Below are positions 46,701 to 58,706 of a stretch of 64,000 bases of DNA, piece after piece (position 1 is the stretch's first letter; every line of letters starts with the position of its first letter). The notes under the pieces were generated by a model that did not search any database, was not told where the DNA came from, and worked only from the letters and a program-made list of their open reading frames with translations. The stretch covers positions 453,857 to 517,856 of the forward strand of contig NW_004797708.1 in assembly GCF_000002075.1 (NCBI RefSeq), in the 5' to 3' direction. The translations under genes were made by a program, and so were the position numbers. The stretch is from Aplysia californica. Taxonomy: Eukaryota > Mollusca > Gastropoda > Aplysiida > Aplysiidae.

Positions 46701-49700
46701 TTGTTTTATGTCATTGTTTGAACGATTATTAAACAGGAAAATCAAGAAAATGTGTTTGCTTTAATTGTTTATGGGTCAAATGTTACTTTAAAGGGCTTCA
46801 AACGCCAAGATCCGGTCCTACGGCAATTCCCAATTTTCACCATGTTCACAGCACGTTTGTATTTCATACGAAAATCTTGGAAATCGACAAATCCATGAGT
46901 GTATTATGAAATTAGAAACCACCAGTTGGCTAAAAAAACAAAAACAATGTTTTACGTGACTTTGATCGAATTTGCCAAGCCAGAAAAGTCAAGGTCATTT
47001 TTCAGCCTCGTAAGGCAGTACTTTTCCGCTGAAACAACAACACTTTTTGAACTTTCAAAGTGTTCAATCATACTTTTTTTTTTTTTGTATCAATAAAGTT
47101 GGCATTTAAATTTTAGTTTCAGAGGATATTTGTTAATCTTTCCGTAAAATTATCCGTCTTTAAAATTCCACTCTTTGTAAGACTTGCCGAATGGACGTTT
47201 GAAGTGGGCACTTTCCGTAGTTTTCCGACAAACGCTGACGACCTGATACGAAACTGAGGCTTTCTAATTCAGCGTCAGTAGCTGGTCTCTTGAACTGTGT
47301 TTATGTTTTCGCCCAAGGTAAGTGTTTTGCAATGTTTTTTACCCCTTTTTTTGGTAAGACTGCGACGACCGCGATTTGGCGACCGTGATATGAAAGCAAA
47401 AAACCCACTTCAGCTCCTGTTTTCTTGACAGTTGCAAGTAAATGATTATTTTTACGAGTGCAACATTGTATACCAGTTATCGATACATGACGCTAGCGGA
47501 TTCGTTGGGCAGCATCATTGTCTCGACAGGACCTTCGGATGTTCAATTACGGTACTTTTTAGTGCGGTTGTCCCAAGCCCAGTCTTACCATACATCCCGG
47601 TCGTCCCAAAGGGAGTCTTATAATTGCGCTGTCATTTTGTTTGGACAAGAAGATGGTGATTTGGAATTATATTTTATGGCATTTTTATTTTCTAAAATCT
47701 TTAATAATGTGGTTTAGTGTTATTGATTCCACGGAAATTAATTCCAAGTTGATTTAAATCTATTTTGTCTAAATCTAGTTCATATTTAGATAGATCTGGA
47801 TCAAGTAGTGATGGGCAGAAAACGATAATTCATGATAATCCATTGCTTTACTTGGTACTTATTTCAAATATATCCCATTATATTTGCTGCACTGTCCATT
47901 TTAGATGCCTTCCAATTCCACCCAACTTCGCCATAAATGGAAAGCTGAGGAGCCTGAGAAGTATGCAGCTCATCTTGAGAAGGAAAGACTGAGATTCAAA
48001 GTGAGACAAGATGCGAAGAAGGCTAAATGGGAGACTGAGCCCCACACAAGAGCTATGATGGCTGAAAAGGAGAAGGAAAGGGAGCAGAGAAGGTTTGTTT
48101 GTGTGCACAAGACATAATTAGCAACTCATTTAAATCTACTTTGTGAATTTTTAGCTGGAGCAGATTTTTCTACAGCCAGTGGCAAACATTAAACAACTCA
48201 ATTCCAGCACCCTTTTTCATTCACAGGTGATGATGTAAAATGTTTTTGTTTTTTCAGCAGACACATGGACAAACAATTTAATTTGTATATTTGTATTGTT
48301 GGTCACTATTTTCACACACCAGTACCATTTTGTCGTCTCAAGGATTCGAATGAAGAAAATGGCATAGAGGAGAAGAGCTGAAGAAAAGAGGGAGCTCCGC
48401 CGTGACTGCAACAGCTCAGTGGATGAGGACAAGCCTAGCCCAGAGCAAAGAAGAAACCAAAGGACATGACTGAAGAGGAGAGACGAGCCCATGTTAATGA
48501 ACTCAGGCACCAATCCAGAGCTCGTCAGAACCCCCAGAAGAAAAGATGGGCCAGAGTAAAAAATGCCAATTATCAGAAGCAGTACCGAGAAAGGCAAAAG
48601 GCTTCGTCACTACCACAGCCTGCTACCACTGCTCCAGTGGCCCAGCCTCAACCAGCCCCAGTGTTTGCCTCGCCCCCACCTTCCACCACAGCCCCAGTGT
48701 TTGCCTCGCCCTGCCTCGGTGTTTGCCTCGCCCCAGCTTGGCCCGGCCCGGGTGTTCGCCTCGCCCCAGCCTTTGCCCCCAGCAGTGTGTTCCTCCCCCC
48801 ATCTATCTTTGTCCTGTCACTGCCCCAGTATTTGCCTCCTCACTCCTCAACGCTCTGAACTTGTGAACACCAGTCCCCAGACAGTCCCCGCTTCTTATAG
48901 AAAGGCCAGTTGCACCGCCCTCAACTGCTACTCCCATAAGGGCTGGCAAAACAATGAAAAACATACCATCGGGAATTAAGTCAGACATCAAGAGGAAATT
49001 AAGAACCTCTGGGGAGTATGCCGATGTTGTGCGACACCTGGCGACTCCCTGGACACCGGAAAAAAGGAGGGCCCTACTTGCTGTAGGGGTACAGCAGCAC
49101 CTCGGTAGGCCCTTACAACCTGTGCCTCAGCAGAAGGTACAGCCCAGTTGAGGGAAGCGTACACCATCTCTGGTTCAAACTCGAGCTTTCTGTGATGTGC
49201 AGGTAACGACTTTCAGTATTTCTTTTAACCTTTTCATTCGTACGTATTTATGAAAGTTATTACTACCAATCTAAGTGGGGTCCTACTTTTGTGTGTCTAG
49301 GTATTTTTTTTTCTGCCCATTCATTGATGGGGATCCAGCAACACTTTTGTGAAATGACCTTTGATGTTTTGAAAAGCATTTCAGTATTTGAAGACAAAAC
49401 TTGATTGTCACATACAATGCACTTCACTTTGAATGAAGTTTTCAAATGGAATTTTGTCATCAATAATAATTTCAATGGATTGTCCATTGCTAAAATATTC
49501 CTTTCATAATTTATCCGCAGGCTTTCTATCTGCGGCAGGATGTGGCCAGAGTTTTGCCTCATAAGAGGTATGCCATGAAGGCTGGCCCAGGGCGCATCAT
49601 GCTGATGACACTAAAAAGAGGCCTTCATTTTGTTCAAGGTACATATGTTAAGAAACCTCTCTACATTTGATCTTCTTCTTTATTAGCTATTGGTAATTAT

Positions 49701-52700
49701 TTCAGAAGGCAGGCATTTCCAAACAAAAACTTTTGGTCTCTTACATCAAATCAAGAATTCATATTGTCTATATTATGTGAAAACATTTTTTTCAAGTAAT
49801 AATGCCATGTTATTATTTTGATTTCCTTTCAGAAGGAGAATCCAGATGCCGCAATTGGCGTTACCAAGTTTACTACCCTCCGCCCAAAGACAGTCCGACT
49901 GATTGGGCAAGGAACACCGGAGACATGTGCATGCATGTACTGCCTCAATGTCCGGCTGAAAATAGAGGTCCTCAATCGAGTGATGGCTCGCAATCTAGAA
50001 GATTTCCGGATGCCGCCTGAAACTCGATTGTTGGACCTTCTATTGTGTGCTAAGGAAGCAGGCAGTGACTGGCACCACCCTGCTTGCCAAGAAGGTATGT
50101 TTTGTTGTGTCATTCATTGTTACTCTTATTCACCTGTTAGACAAGAATTTTAACAAAGGATATTTTTAACTGCCTATTAATCTATTTTACAATTTTGGTT
50201 ACAGGTAAATGCAGTAAGTGCCAGGATCCCTCAAACTTCCTGCAAGGACAGTTTGGCCGTTATGGGGCCACCATCACTCCCTGGCAGCATTGGGAGTGAA
50301 TCTCAAAGGAGGGGAGGATGAGGCTTGAACTTTTGTCCAAGCAAGGGACTCTTAGAGTAAGTTTCTTATGAGCTGAATTATTTTTTAGCCCAATTTTCCA
50401 CGTCCTGTTTTATTTATTAATTGTAGAAAGCACTGAAGTATTATGAAAAGTTTTGATACTTTAAAGATATTTGCCGGTAACCATGGTTATGTTCAACCTC
50501 TATAATTTCTTGTTTGGACCTTCAGCTGAGATGTAAAACCACTTTCTAGGAAGGGTGGAAAATAAAATACACACTCCCTTTAATTTTGAAAATGACATGA
50601 AATTGAAATAGTATAATGTTCTCTCCCACAGCACTGAAAGCAGTATTAACTTAGCTTGATTGATGGTTTATTATTTCAACCATATTCCACTTTCTTTGAC
50701 AGGGAACTCCTGGAGGAATTTATTAGAAAGGACATCCTCCAGCCATCCCAGGGAAACACCTTTGTGCGCCACCTCCACACCTTCTTTTGGCAGTACCACC
50801 AGTACTGCCATCTGAAGGACACCCTTCAGGCAGACGAAGCAATCAGGGTGATGGACTTATCCGAAAATAGGAAAGCCTCATATACCGTTGAGGTGAAGAG
50901 TGCCCATTTTGGCAAGTCTCAGATCACCATGCATCCCATCGTCTGCTTCTACCGAAGTGGTGAAGGACTAGTGAGGCACAGCATGGTTTTCATGTCAGAC
51001 GATATATGTCATGATTATCATGCTGTGCACCATTTCACTGTGATGTCCTTAGAGGCTTTGGCCAAGACATCACCCACTGTACAAGAAATGCACATATTCA
51101 GTGATGGCTGTGCTGGCCAGTACAAAGGAAAGGGAACCTTTGCTAACCTTAGCCTGTACACTGGTAAGAAAATATTTTGATCGGTTGTGTGCTCTTATCC
51201 CGCTCTTTGTCTTTTCTATGTTGTTGGCTTTTTTTTTTCACTATAAAATTATGCCCTTTTTGTTAATAAGTACCCACATCTCGCATACATGAATTATGAT
51301 GTACTCTGTGCCCCTAATTCATCACAACATTGAGATACTTCAGATACAGTTCTACTGTTTTCCCTTCTCAGGCCAAAAGATACAACATGTTTTCTTTGGG
51401 TCGGAGCATGGGAAGGGGGAGGCTGACAGTGAGACTGGAGTCATCAACCAGGCTGTGGACCGGGCGGTAACCTCAGGGAAGCTCACCGTCAAGGATGCTG
51501 GAGACCTCTTTGCCTGGTGTGACAGAGAGCTGGTCAGATCTCTGGACGGTTTCCGACGGTAATTCTTCCTGGTTGGAAAAAATGAAATCCCAAGGGACCG
51601 TCCAGAGACTGATGTGATCACCATCCCTGGGACCCGGAGGATCCACCAGGCGGAGAGGATCATCAATTATAATATAAGGACCAGGATGCTGGCATGCTTC
51701 TTTCCTGCCTGGCGGAGGGATGAAGGTGGGTGCCACAAGCAGGCATATGTCGGCACCCACATCATCCACAAGATCCGACCAAGGTGAGGGATAATTTTTT
51801 TCCTATAAAACTGATGATAATAATCATTTGTACCTCTACTGATGTTTGCATAAACTCATTGATATTTACATGTGTGTGTGTAGTGTATGTGTGATGTAAA
51901 GCAACTTTTTGTATTTTTCTTTTATGAAACAGCCACCCCAGTGTCCTTGACGAGGCATTTTTGGAAGACCCAGAACCTTCTACCTCCCTGCACGAGGAAA
52001 CCGAGTTCACCACCTTAGATCGAACTGAGCCAAGGATTGGAGACTTCGTTTCTATTATGTACACAGTTGGAAGGAAGCAACTCATGTACAATGCTGTTGT
52101 AAGTTTTTCTTTTCTTTGCCTATCATCTTTCATTTGATTTTTCTCCTTGTATGTTTCTCTACCATGTTTCATTTGGTTTTTGTCCGAACATTAATTTCTC
52201 TACCATGTTAAATTTAATTTTTCAGCTGGACTTAACTCTACCATATTTCATTTGGTTTTGTTTTTTTCAGTTCAACATTTCTCTACCATGTTTTAATTGT
52301 ACCTTTTTCAGTTGATATTTTTTTTCTGTTTCATTGGGGGTTTTTTGTTTTGTTTCAGCTTGACATTTGTTTACCATGTTTCATTTTTGTTTTTGTTTTT
52401 TCAGTTCAACACTTTTTTGCCATGTTTTGTTTGTTGTTGTTTTTTTCAGTTCAATATTTCTATACGTTTCCCTTTTTTTGTGGGCGGATATTTCTCTGCT
52501 TGTTTCATTTTATGTAATCCTCTAAACAGCTATAATAATAAATGTTTTATCCTTGGAAATTGGTGTTAAAATCCATTCTATACCTATTTTATCGTATGGA
52601 GACAGCTGGTGATTTAAAATTTAGTCTTCATAAAAGAATAGATTTCAAAAGTTCCAATTTCTATTAAAATCTTTTTATATGGGTAGATCTCTATAATTCT

Positions 52701-54034
52701 TTCCATTTCTTTTTTGCAGGTCACTCCACCACAAGAGGCTCCAGGAGATGGAGAGCTCCTTGTTTCCTTCATGAGGAAAGGGGTTTCTTTCATTTTCCCT
52801 CATGTCCCGGAAATATGTGTCATTCACCCCGAAGAGGTTGTGGTCCTCCACCTTCCAACTATAGACAATCGGGGGAGACATTTTTTAAATTAATTTTTTT
52901 TTAAATGTTTTTTGTTGTTTTATTTGGTGGGGAGAGGAGTAGTAATTGAAAACGGCAATACAAAATTTTTTCAACTGTGGCTGTGTGTTCATGGATTGTG
53001 GTGTTTTTTCTGAAACATACGATTATATTGGATGTTGTGGAAATTCTGAAGTGAGGTTGCTTTTTTGTTGATATTTTTTTTCCTGAATCTTCGCTGACTC
53101 TTTAGTTCACATATTTGAATTCCCTTTTTAAAGAGCTTTAATTTGATATATGATACATCTGTCTGGACAAAGATGGAAAAAATCAAAAAAATTTTGAAAA
53201 GTGGGAAATCTGTGGGACCTTACCATGAAATCCGCCTTCTGCTCTTCTGTTTGTTTAGTCGATGTGTTCATATTTTCAGCTTCATTCCATTCCCACCCAA
53301 ATCGTTGTTTTGGGAGGTTTCCAGATAAAACTGTTAGTCTGGAAAAGATGTCAAGGGGTAACCTTCAATATGCTTTCGTTTTGGTTATTTCTTTCTTTGA
53401 TTTTAATTGAAAAATAATGAGCGCCTAAGTCATGGTTTTAATTTGGGCCCTCTCTTTTTCTTTAGTTTTCTCAAAACTTACAAAAATGACCTAATTGGTG
53501 CTTGTAGAATGACGCTGACTGATAATATCAAATTCTGTTGTTGTAGGCTATTATAAAAAGAACCATCAATCAAGATGGATCAGGTTTTTGTTTTTGTTTT
53601 TTTAAGTGTTTTTAAAAAACAATCTATGCAAGCTGTAATGTGATGTTTGTATATATGTTTTGTATTCAATTTAACACAATCTAACTATTTAGTGTGAAAA
53701 CATGATTTAAATCAATGGGTTAGGACCTTCAGTAAAATTTGTTTTAAAAAAATGTATTTCAAAGTATCAGTTTGGTATTTAGAGGTTGTGCATGAAATAT
53801 TTTAAAATCAGTATCAAATGAACTAATTATAAGATCATATAGCGAGAGACGTAAATTAGCAGTCAATTCCTCTTTTTTTTATTTTACCAGTGGGAACCGG
53901 GCGACTTTATCATCTCCGACAATCGAGCTGTGGGCCATGAAGCCACCCCTGAGACTCAGTTCCCAGTGTCTGATGTTGGCCTGAGAGTTCTGCACAGAAC
54001 CACACTGGCTGGGACAAGTAAACCCAAGAAATGA
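43359..54034 (+). CDS. TauD/TfdA-type 2-oxoglutarate dioxygenase (4 coding exons)
   Basis: Coding exons are 43359-43740, 45081-45217, 46274-46429 and 53891-54034, total 819 nt or 272 aa, the usual length for the family. Non-haem Fe(II)/2-oxoglutarate oxygenase: HxD is GWHIDGSF (H101, D103), the distal His is in AVGHEATPETQ (H241), and the C-terminal GLRVLHRTTLAG carries the Arg expected to hold 2-oxoglutarate. WERLWMVGNSRDVVHPLIYS (exon 2) and MIGCFIWNYGSKHQRVT (exon 3) are also typical. Bacterial relatives oxidise taurine or aryloxyacids; the animal substrate is unknown to me. The start at 43359 is preferred because upstream codons belong to an intron ending TTATTCCCAG. The exon 1 donor is the weaker GTTGGT at 43741, because the stronger GTAAGA at 43755 leads to a stop in exon 2. 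Confidence 0.92.
44553..44980 (-). mobile_element. LINE C-terminal fragment in dioxygenase intron 1
   Basis: Reads YQCQTWTLTKIWIGKVKTL (the CETWTL motif), MRGLRRAVKKPWDMIRNNRI, and then, after a stop, RQTIRWFGHLTRMAPHQLAS and GRPRKTLI. These are the standard C-terminal motifs of many non-LTR elements. 5'-truncated. Confidence 0.82.
45081..46429 (+). CDS. Dioxygenase coding exons 2 (45081-45217) and 3 (46274-46429)
   Basis: Exon 2 has acceptor TTTTTACAG and donor GTATGT; exon 3 has CTTCACAG and GTAAGT. Exon 2 joins exon 1 in phase 1 to give TGATAFIGFEELLNSL, then VVHPLIYSHPVTRKP. Exon 3 ends KLVYKHN in phase 0. In the genome the last coding exon follows 7.46 kb later. Confidence 0.9.
48655..48790 (+). 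repeat. VFASP-coding degenerate tandem repeat
   Basis: The bases TGTTTGCCTCGCCCC recur five times or so, encoding a Pro/Ala/Ser-rich linker (PVFASP, SVFASP, RVFASP) in the second transposase exon. The repeat runs across a change of open frame, which fits expansion during or after decay. Confidence 0.6.
52110..52480 (+). repeat. Tandem array of ~50-65-bp units with pyrimidine-AG motifs
   Basis: Six or seven diverged units repeat a theme of CTACCATGTTTCATTTG followed by a T-run and CAG, then TTCAACATTTCT. It lies in the intron between the last two transposase exons. Each unit looks like a 3' splice site. Confidence 0.7.
53891..54034 (+). CDS. Dioxygenase last coding exon
   Basis: Acceptor TTTTACCAG, then WEPGDFIISDNRAVGHEATP through GLRVLHRTTLAGTSKPKK and TGA at 54032-54034. 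It carries the third iron ligand. It is separated from exon 3 by an intron that contains a whole transposase gene in the same orientation, so transcripts must splice across it. Confidence 0.92.
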   Translation, partial: WEPGDFIISDNRAVGHEATPETQFPVSDVGLRVLHRTTLAGTSKPKK

Positions 54035-54277
54035 ATCCCAGCTGCTTTAATTTTAATATTTCAGTGTTGTCATACTTTACTTTACTTTTCCGATCTAGCG
54101 GCCATTTGGGTTCTAGCCCTTCGGTCTGTCAATGTTGTCATCAAAGTTTACATTTTGCTATGGTGTTGCCTTCACATAATATATGGAGCTTGATCCCTGT
54201 GGGATCATCATTTTTATTGCTGCTAATTTGGTTTTTAAAAGCAAGAGACTTGGGTATAATAGTTTGATTGGTACATT

Positions 54278-54283
54278 AATAAA
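54278..54283 (+). terminator. Poly(A) signal candidate for the dioxygenase
   Basis: AATAAA about 245 bases past the stop, followed by a T/G-rich stretch (TTGGTCTATGTCTCTG). Plausible cleavage is near 54300. Confidence 0.5.
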
Positions 54284-54299
54284 ATTGGTCTATGTCTCT

Positions 54300-55940
54300 G
54301 CATCTAGGGCTTTGTCAGAAACAAAACAAATATTTTATCACCGTCATCATCATCACCATCGTCATCGGCACACGCCCACATTATAACTTTAAAGTTTTCC
54401 CAGTACTGTGGTTTCTTAGATAATAGGGAATAAGAATCAGAGATACACTCCCAACATTTCCCTCAAGATGTCATAACATTGTCTCAAAGAAGTGAAATCA
54501 AAGTATGCCCTACTTCTCAGTGGAACACAAATAATGTGGGAATTCAAATTATAGCTTTGTTCTTGATGGAAATTGCATGAAGTAAGTATTAATCAAAGGA
54601 TGTTACATTCTATTCGAACTCATTTTTTTTGTCCAAATTAATCGTACCGTTCATACAGATGGTGTGATTCAGGAGAGTTATAAAAGATTATTTTCTTTAG
54701 GATAAGTGCCAGTACCAATGGCATAGTCTCAATGGAGTGGGGATATCATTGCAATTTAGCCTGACACACCTTATTTTTATGACAGCCCGACAGAATATAC
54801 TTGCGTATGTTTTAGTTATTTTAGCTTGGTTTTGTGCTTCCTAAAACAATAGAATACACTAGCAATTAATTTCATGGTTCACAAGAATATAATTTTTTTT
54901 TTAAAGTTTTGATGTACAGTACATCATGTACTATCAAAAGCACAGCTGTGATGTAGCCTCCGTAGACCTGTTCCCTGTTGCTTGCCAAATTTGGTTTTGA
55001 ACACACTTTTGCACTTTTGTGTAGTCAGAGGGAACATACATGGTATTTTGGTAACCCCTGATGTAAACACAGTCAAACCTGTCTGAGAAGACGACCAATT
55101 GTGGAGGAGAAAAGTGATCATCATAGACAGATGGTCCTCTGGGACGTTATCATTGTAATATAAAATTGCAAGGGGGGGGGGGGGATCGTTTGTTCAGGTG
55201 ATTGTCTTGACTCATGTGCAGTTACAAATGCTATAACCCAGTGCCCATGTAACCCCCCCTACCCCCATCCCTTCCCCCGCACTTGTGTTCAAAGATACTA
55301 TTTTACTGGATAAGTAATCACCTTCCCATATTTTGGGAGCAGTCACTTTCTGCCTTGTACCTGAGTAAGATTTCAGTGCAGTCATTCTGCCAAAGATCAT
55401 GAAAATATGTTTATAATTTTCACAATGCTGTGATTTCTAACCTTTTCTTGCCATTTGAGTAAAGGTTGCAAAACAAATCTTGCTTTGAGTTACTTTTTTG
55501 TTTTTGTTTGTTTTGTAATTCTGTCACTTTAGTTTTAAAATTGGGAAAAAGCTTTTACAAATTGATGTTGTCCACTTTATAAGGCATCTTTATAAGATCC
55601 TGTGTGTATTTTCAGATTATGGTACTTAAACTTTTTTATTGAAAAGCTTTGTTTTTCAAAATATCTATGACCATTGATGTTACATGAAAAAAAACATGCA
55701 GGTGGTTGTATGGTCCTCTGGTAGGTCCTACTTCTTTATTTTCCCATCTGTTGTTTCTGTCTGTTTGCCTTGCTCTTTCCCAGAACACTAAATGACCATT
55801 CATACTGTGTCAGTGTGCTTTTCTTTACCCAAACAAAACAAAATATAGAAAACCAAAGTCCTTTTTTTTTTTAAAGTCCACACTGAATGGTTGTGTGATG
55901 TACTAGTATCAGTATTATCATTCCTGGTCGTTTTTTGTGG
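54300..55940. other. No gene seen
   Basis: Past the dioxygenase poly(A) signal: AT-rich sequence, a (CAT)n patch at 54340-54365, the 55070 hairpin element and a G-run at 55170. Confidence 0.55.
55070..55145. mobile_element. Second copy of the CAGTCAAACCTG hairpin element
   Basis: CAGTCAAACCTGTCTGAGAA plus GGAGGAGAAAAGTGAT and a GACAGATGGTCCTC right arm correspond part by part to 34164-34246, more diverged. Confidence 0.45.
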
Positions 55941-55942
55941 GA

Positions 55943-56114
55943 GTGGGTGGTTGGTGGGTGCTCTGGTGCTCCTTCTTTCCTATCAAACATCTATCGTCCT
56001 TATCTCCCCTCCTTCTATCTTGTGTTTGTTTCTCTCTTGTAACACCTCTAATCTTCGGCACTTATGTAACCTTATTGTGTTGCAAGTGCCGTAAAACTCT
56101 TACGAAACTAAACT
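55943..56114 (-). repeat. R1 repeat copy downstream of the dioxygenase
   Basis: Reverse orientation, complete; the first hairpin is a perfect 8-bp stem (CGGCACTT at 56056-56063 and AAGTGCCG at 56084-56091). Confidence 0.8.
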
Positions 56115-56808
56115 TTTTGTTAGAAACATTTTAAAGTAGGTCAGTGGACTGCATTAGATCGTTTGAAAATGCTGCATGGTGCAGGGCTTCAGTTACATTA
56201 ACTTTGTACCGGTGTAGTATATATATTATACATTGTATTTATAATAGTGAGGGTTAATGTAATGGTCATAATTTGAAATAAGACTGTACTCATCGTCACA
56301 ACAATCAGCTGTGTATGAACATACTGGTTTCAATCCACATTCCTCTTCCCTCTTCTTCCAACCATACCATGGTACCAACAAACTCCGTGAGTCATTCATT
56401 ATATTATTGGAATTAGTATGATTTATTGTAATGGTCAAAACATAAAATGATGACACATAATTGTTTGGTCATCATCACCTTAATGAATCAGTGCGCCGAG
56501 GTAGTTGGTCCATGTATTTTTCCTTTGTTACCAGCCATACCGCCAGGTCTAGAGAAACAAGAAAACCGCAGTTTAAACCAACCCCAAGATTCGTTCATTG
56601 AAAGTTAAAATGTAACTCTTACTTCAGGTAACTTTCAAAGGCGATCATTACTTCCACGTCCATGGTTGATTGTAGTACATATTGTAGAGATCATAGAGCA
56701 CCTTTCTTCTCTCAAACTACAATAGATCAAAGCCCCAGTGGAAACCATTATCTTGGCGTCTGTGGTGTAACCAAAGATTCTCAACTTTGATGAAACAACA
56801 GTTAGTTG

Positions 56809-57070
56809 TAGTGGCGTCAGTGGCTTAGTGGTAAGGCTTTCGGAATTGCAACCGTAAGGTCGGGGGTTCGAATTCCATCTGGGGCCCAATGTTGTGTCCT
56901 TGGGAAAGACAGTCTAACGAATTTTACTCATTTCACCCAGGTGGAAATGAGTAGGCCTACTCGGCCAAAGACAGTTAAAGAACTTGTCAGTGTGATGGTG
57001 TTTGAACGCGTGAAATCTGCAGCTTCCACTGTATGCTTCTCGAGAAGCCAAGAAAAATGTTTCTGAGTGT
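56809..57070 (+). repeat. tRNA-derived SINE with conserved central domain
   Basis: tRNA head with GTGGCTTAGTGGTAAGG and GGGTTCGAATTCC (B-box about 56865-56876), then GTTGTGTCCTTGGGAAAGAC and ATTTCACCCAGGTGGAAATG, the central motif widely shared by invertebrate SINEs. No 3' poly(A) or clear tail, so an old copy. Confidence 0.7.
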
Positions 57071-57469
57071 TTTCAGAAGGTCTGCTGGAGTATTGTTAGT
57101 TAAGTGCATAATATAGCAAGCTGCAGAGCATGGATGCGCTATGATTTTTATACCGTCCGTTTTTATAAATGTGAGTATTATGTAGCCTACGCCAAATAAT
57201 ATGTGAGCTTGATTCCCGGTATGGGAATTTTAATTTCGATCTTTATTTTTTTTATCAAGTTTCTTCATCTGCCTACTGGGGTGTTGTATCCCACTTAATA
57301 TTAAGGCCTCGTAATATTAATGATATCCCCTGACTCCTCTGTGGTTGACTGTGGTGAGTGACAGGCAGGGCTGAAGGTGCCCGCCTTGTAAATGATCTGA
57401 TTTGCGCCGATGGGGGCTTAAAACACTGACGTAAAGATGACATACCATCACCTCTTACACACACTTGCA

Positions 57470-57507
57470 CTCCCCCCCCCCTCTCTGTCTCTCTGTCTCT
57501 CTCTCTG

Positions 57508-57590
<83 letters not shown>

Positions 57591-57599
57591 TTTTTTTTG
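57470..57599. repeat. (CT)n and (GT)n microsatellite
   Basis: CTCTCTGT units, then pure CT to 57574, then a short GT tract and T-run. Confidence 0.95.
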
Positions 57600-58254
57600 C
57601 GTCAGTAATCTAGTGGTTTGGCAAATCGACTCGTGTAATTGTCAGTTTCAGGGGTTCTCGATTGTAATAGAGTTGCACCGTCAAGTGGCACGGTTTCAAA
57701 CTTCTCCATAGGCCACAATGATGATGGGAAATCAACTACCACACATATTATTAGTAATACATGCATTAGTAGGCTACATGTAATGTCTTGACAAGCCACA
57801 GGCGTCTAGCTCAACCACCTTTTAATGTACAAGAAGAGTAAGTCTATGTGTTTTATGCCCCCATCGACACAGTTCAGATAGTCTGAGACGTGGACCCATG
57901 CGGGCTGCTTCATGGAAAGAACAAGAAGAGTAAGTCTTTACGTTTTATGATGCCTCCATCGACACAATGTAGATAGTCCTGCCAGCCACCGACCACCCAG
58001 GGCTGAGTGGGAGTGAAAAATATACCAGTCCCAGCAGGCAGATTGCCAGATCCTCGATTTTTTTTTTTTTAAAGATACCTCCCTACTCTGGAATGAAACT
58101 CGTATTTTCTGTGGAGGTTAACTGCTATACCATAGATGTCAGTGCGTCATACAATGTTATGTGGTCGGTGCATGCATGGAGTTCTTGCAGCATTGGGCTC
58201 GAGCACAGTGTTTTCAGGGGTAATCATAATATTGCCACATCGCGTAAAAGTGAA

Positions 58255-58365
58255 ATATCATCATCATCATCATTTATTGCCTGTTTCACCCTGTTATTGG
58301 GTGTACGCCGCCAAAAAATCCCTCCACTTGTCACTGTTCAGGGCGATCTCAGACGTGGAATGTAA
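58255..58365 (-). mobile_element. LINE extreme 3' end with (ATG)n tail
   Basis: Minus strand reads SEIALNSDKWRDFLAAYTQ then stop, then a short spacer and (TGA)n at 58272-58256. It matches the usual last residues (DKWRxLVAAL) before a trinucleotide tail. Confidence 0.65.
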
Positions 58366-58706
58366 TAATTATTACAACATCTGTGTGTTGTTCCGTGAAC
58401 TCGTTTGTTTCCAACGTGTAAACCGCCAAGTCACCCCGAAGTCTACTTCATTCTGATAGTTCACCCAAAGTGAGTTGTTGTTGGGTTTTTTTGCGAACTA
58501 CGAGATGCATGTGTGCGTCTCAGATGCTTGTCTCTGCTAAAGAAAACATACAAGTCTGCCAATGGGCACACTAAGCAATGAAATGAGGTGACCGTTCCGT
58601 TTTAAAGTTAAGCGGAATAACTGGCTTCGTATATCAAGCATGTGAATCAGATAAACGAAGCTCGAACTCCAGACTCGAATTCCTCGTTTTACCAACTTGG
58701 TAAAGT

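Larger units (their letters stand above)
47905..52893 (+). pseudogene. Multi-exon DDE-type transposase gene inside dioxygenase intron 3
   Basis: Approximate exons: 47905-48092, about 48360-49202, 49521-49638, 49833-50094, 50205-50356, 50703-51163, 51372-51783, 51933-52098, 52720-52893. Most have clean GT-AG sites, and the first ATG directly follows TCCATTTTAG. A possible 5' UTR exon ends at 47318 (CCAAG|GTAAGTG). Visible parts: charged, coiled N-terminus; VFASP-type proline repeats; FYLRQDVARVLPHKRYAMK; ETCACMYCLN (Cys-rich); then a DDE/D-like core with VMDLSENR, HIFSDGCAGQYK and SEHGKGEAD; C-terminal TauD-unrelated tail. I recognise the overall layout from uncharacterised animal transposase-like proteins but cannot name the superfamily. 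It is interrupted: a frame break in the second exon, TGA at 50297 (CGA to TGA possible) and TAA at 51560. Clear terminal inverted repeats were not found. Confidence 0.75.
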
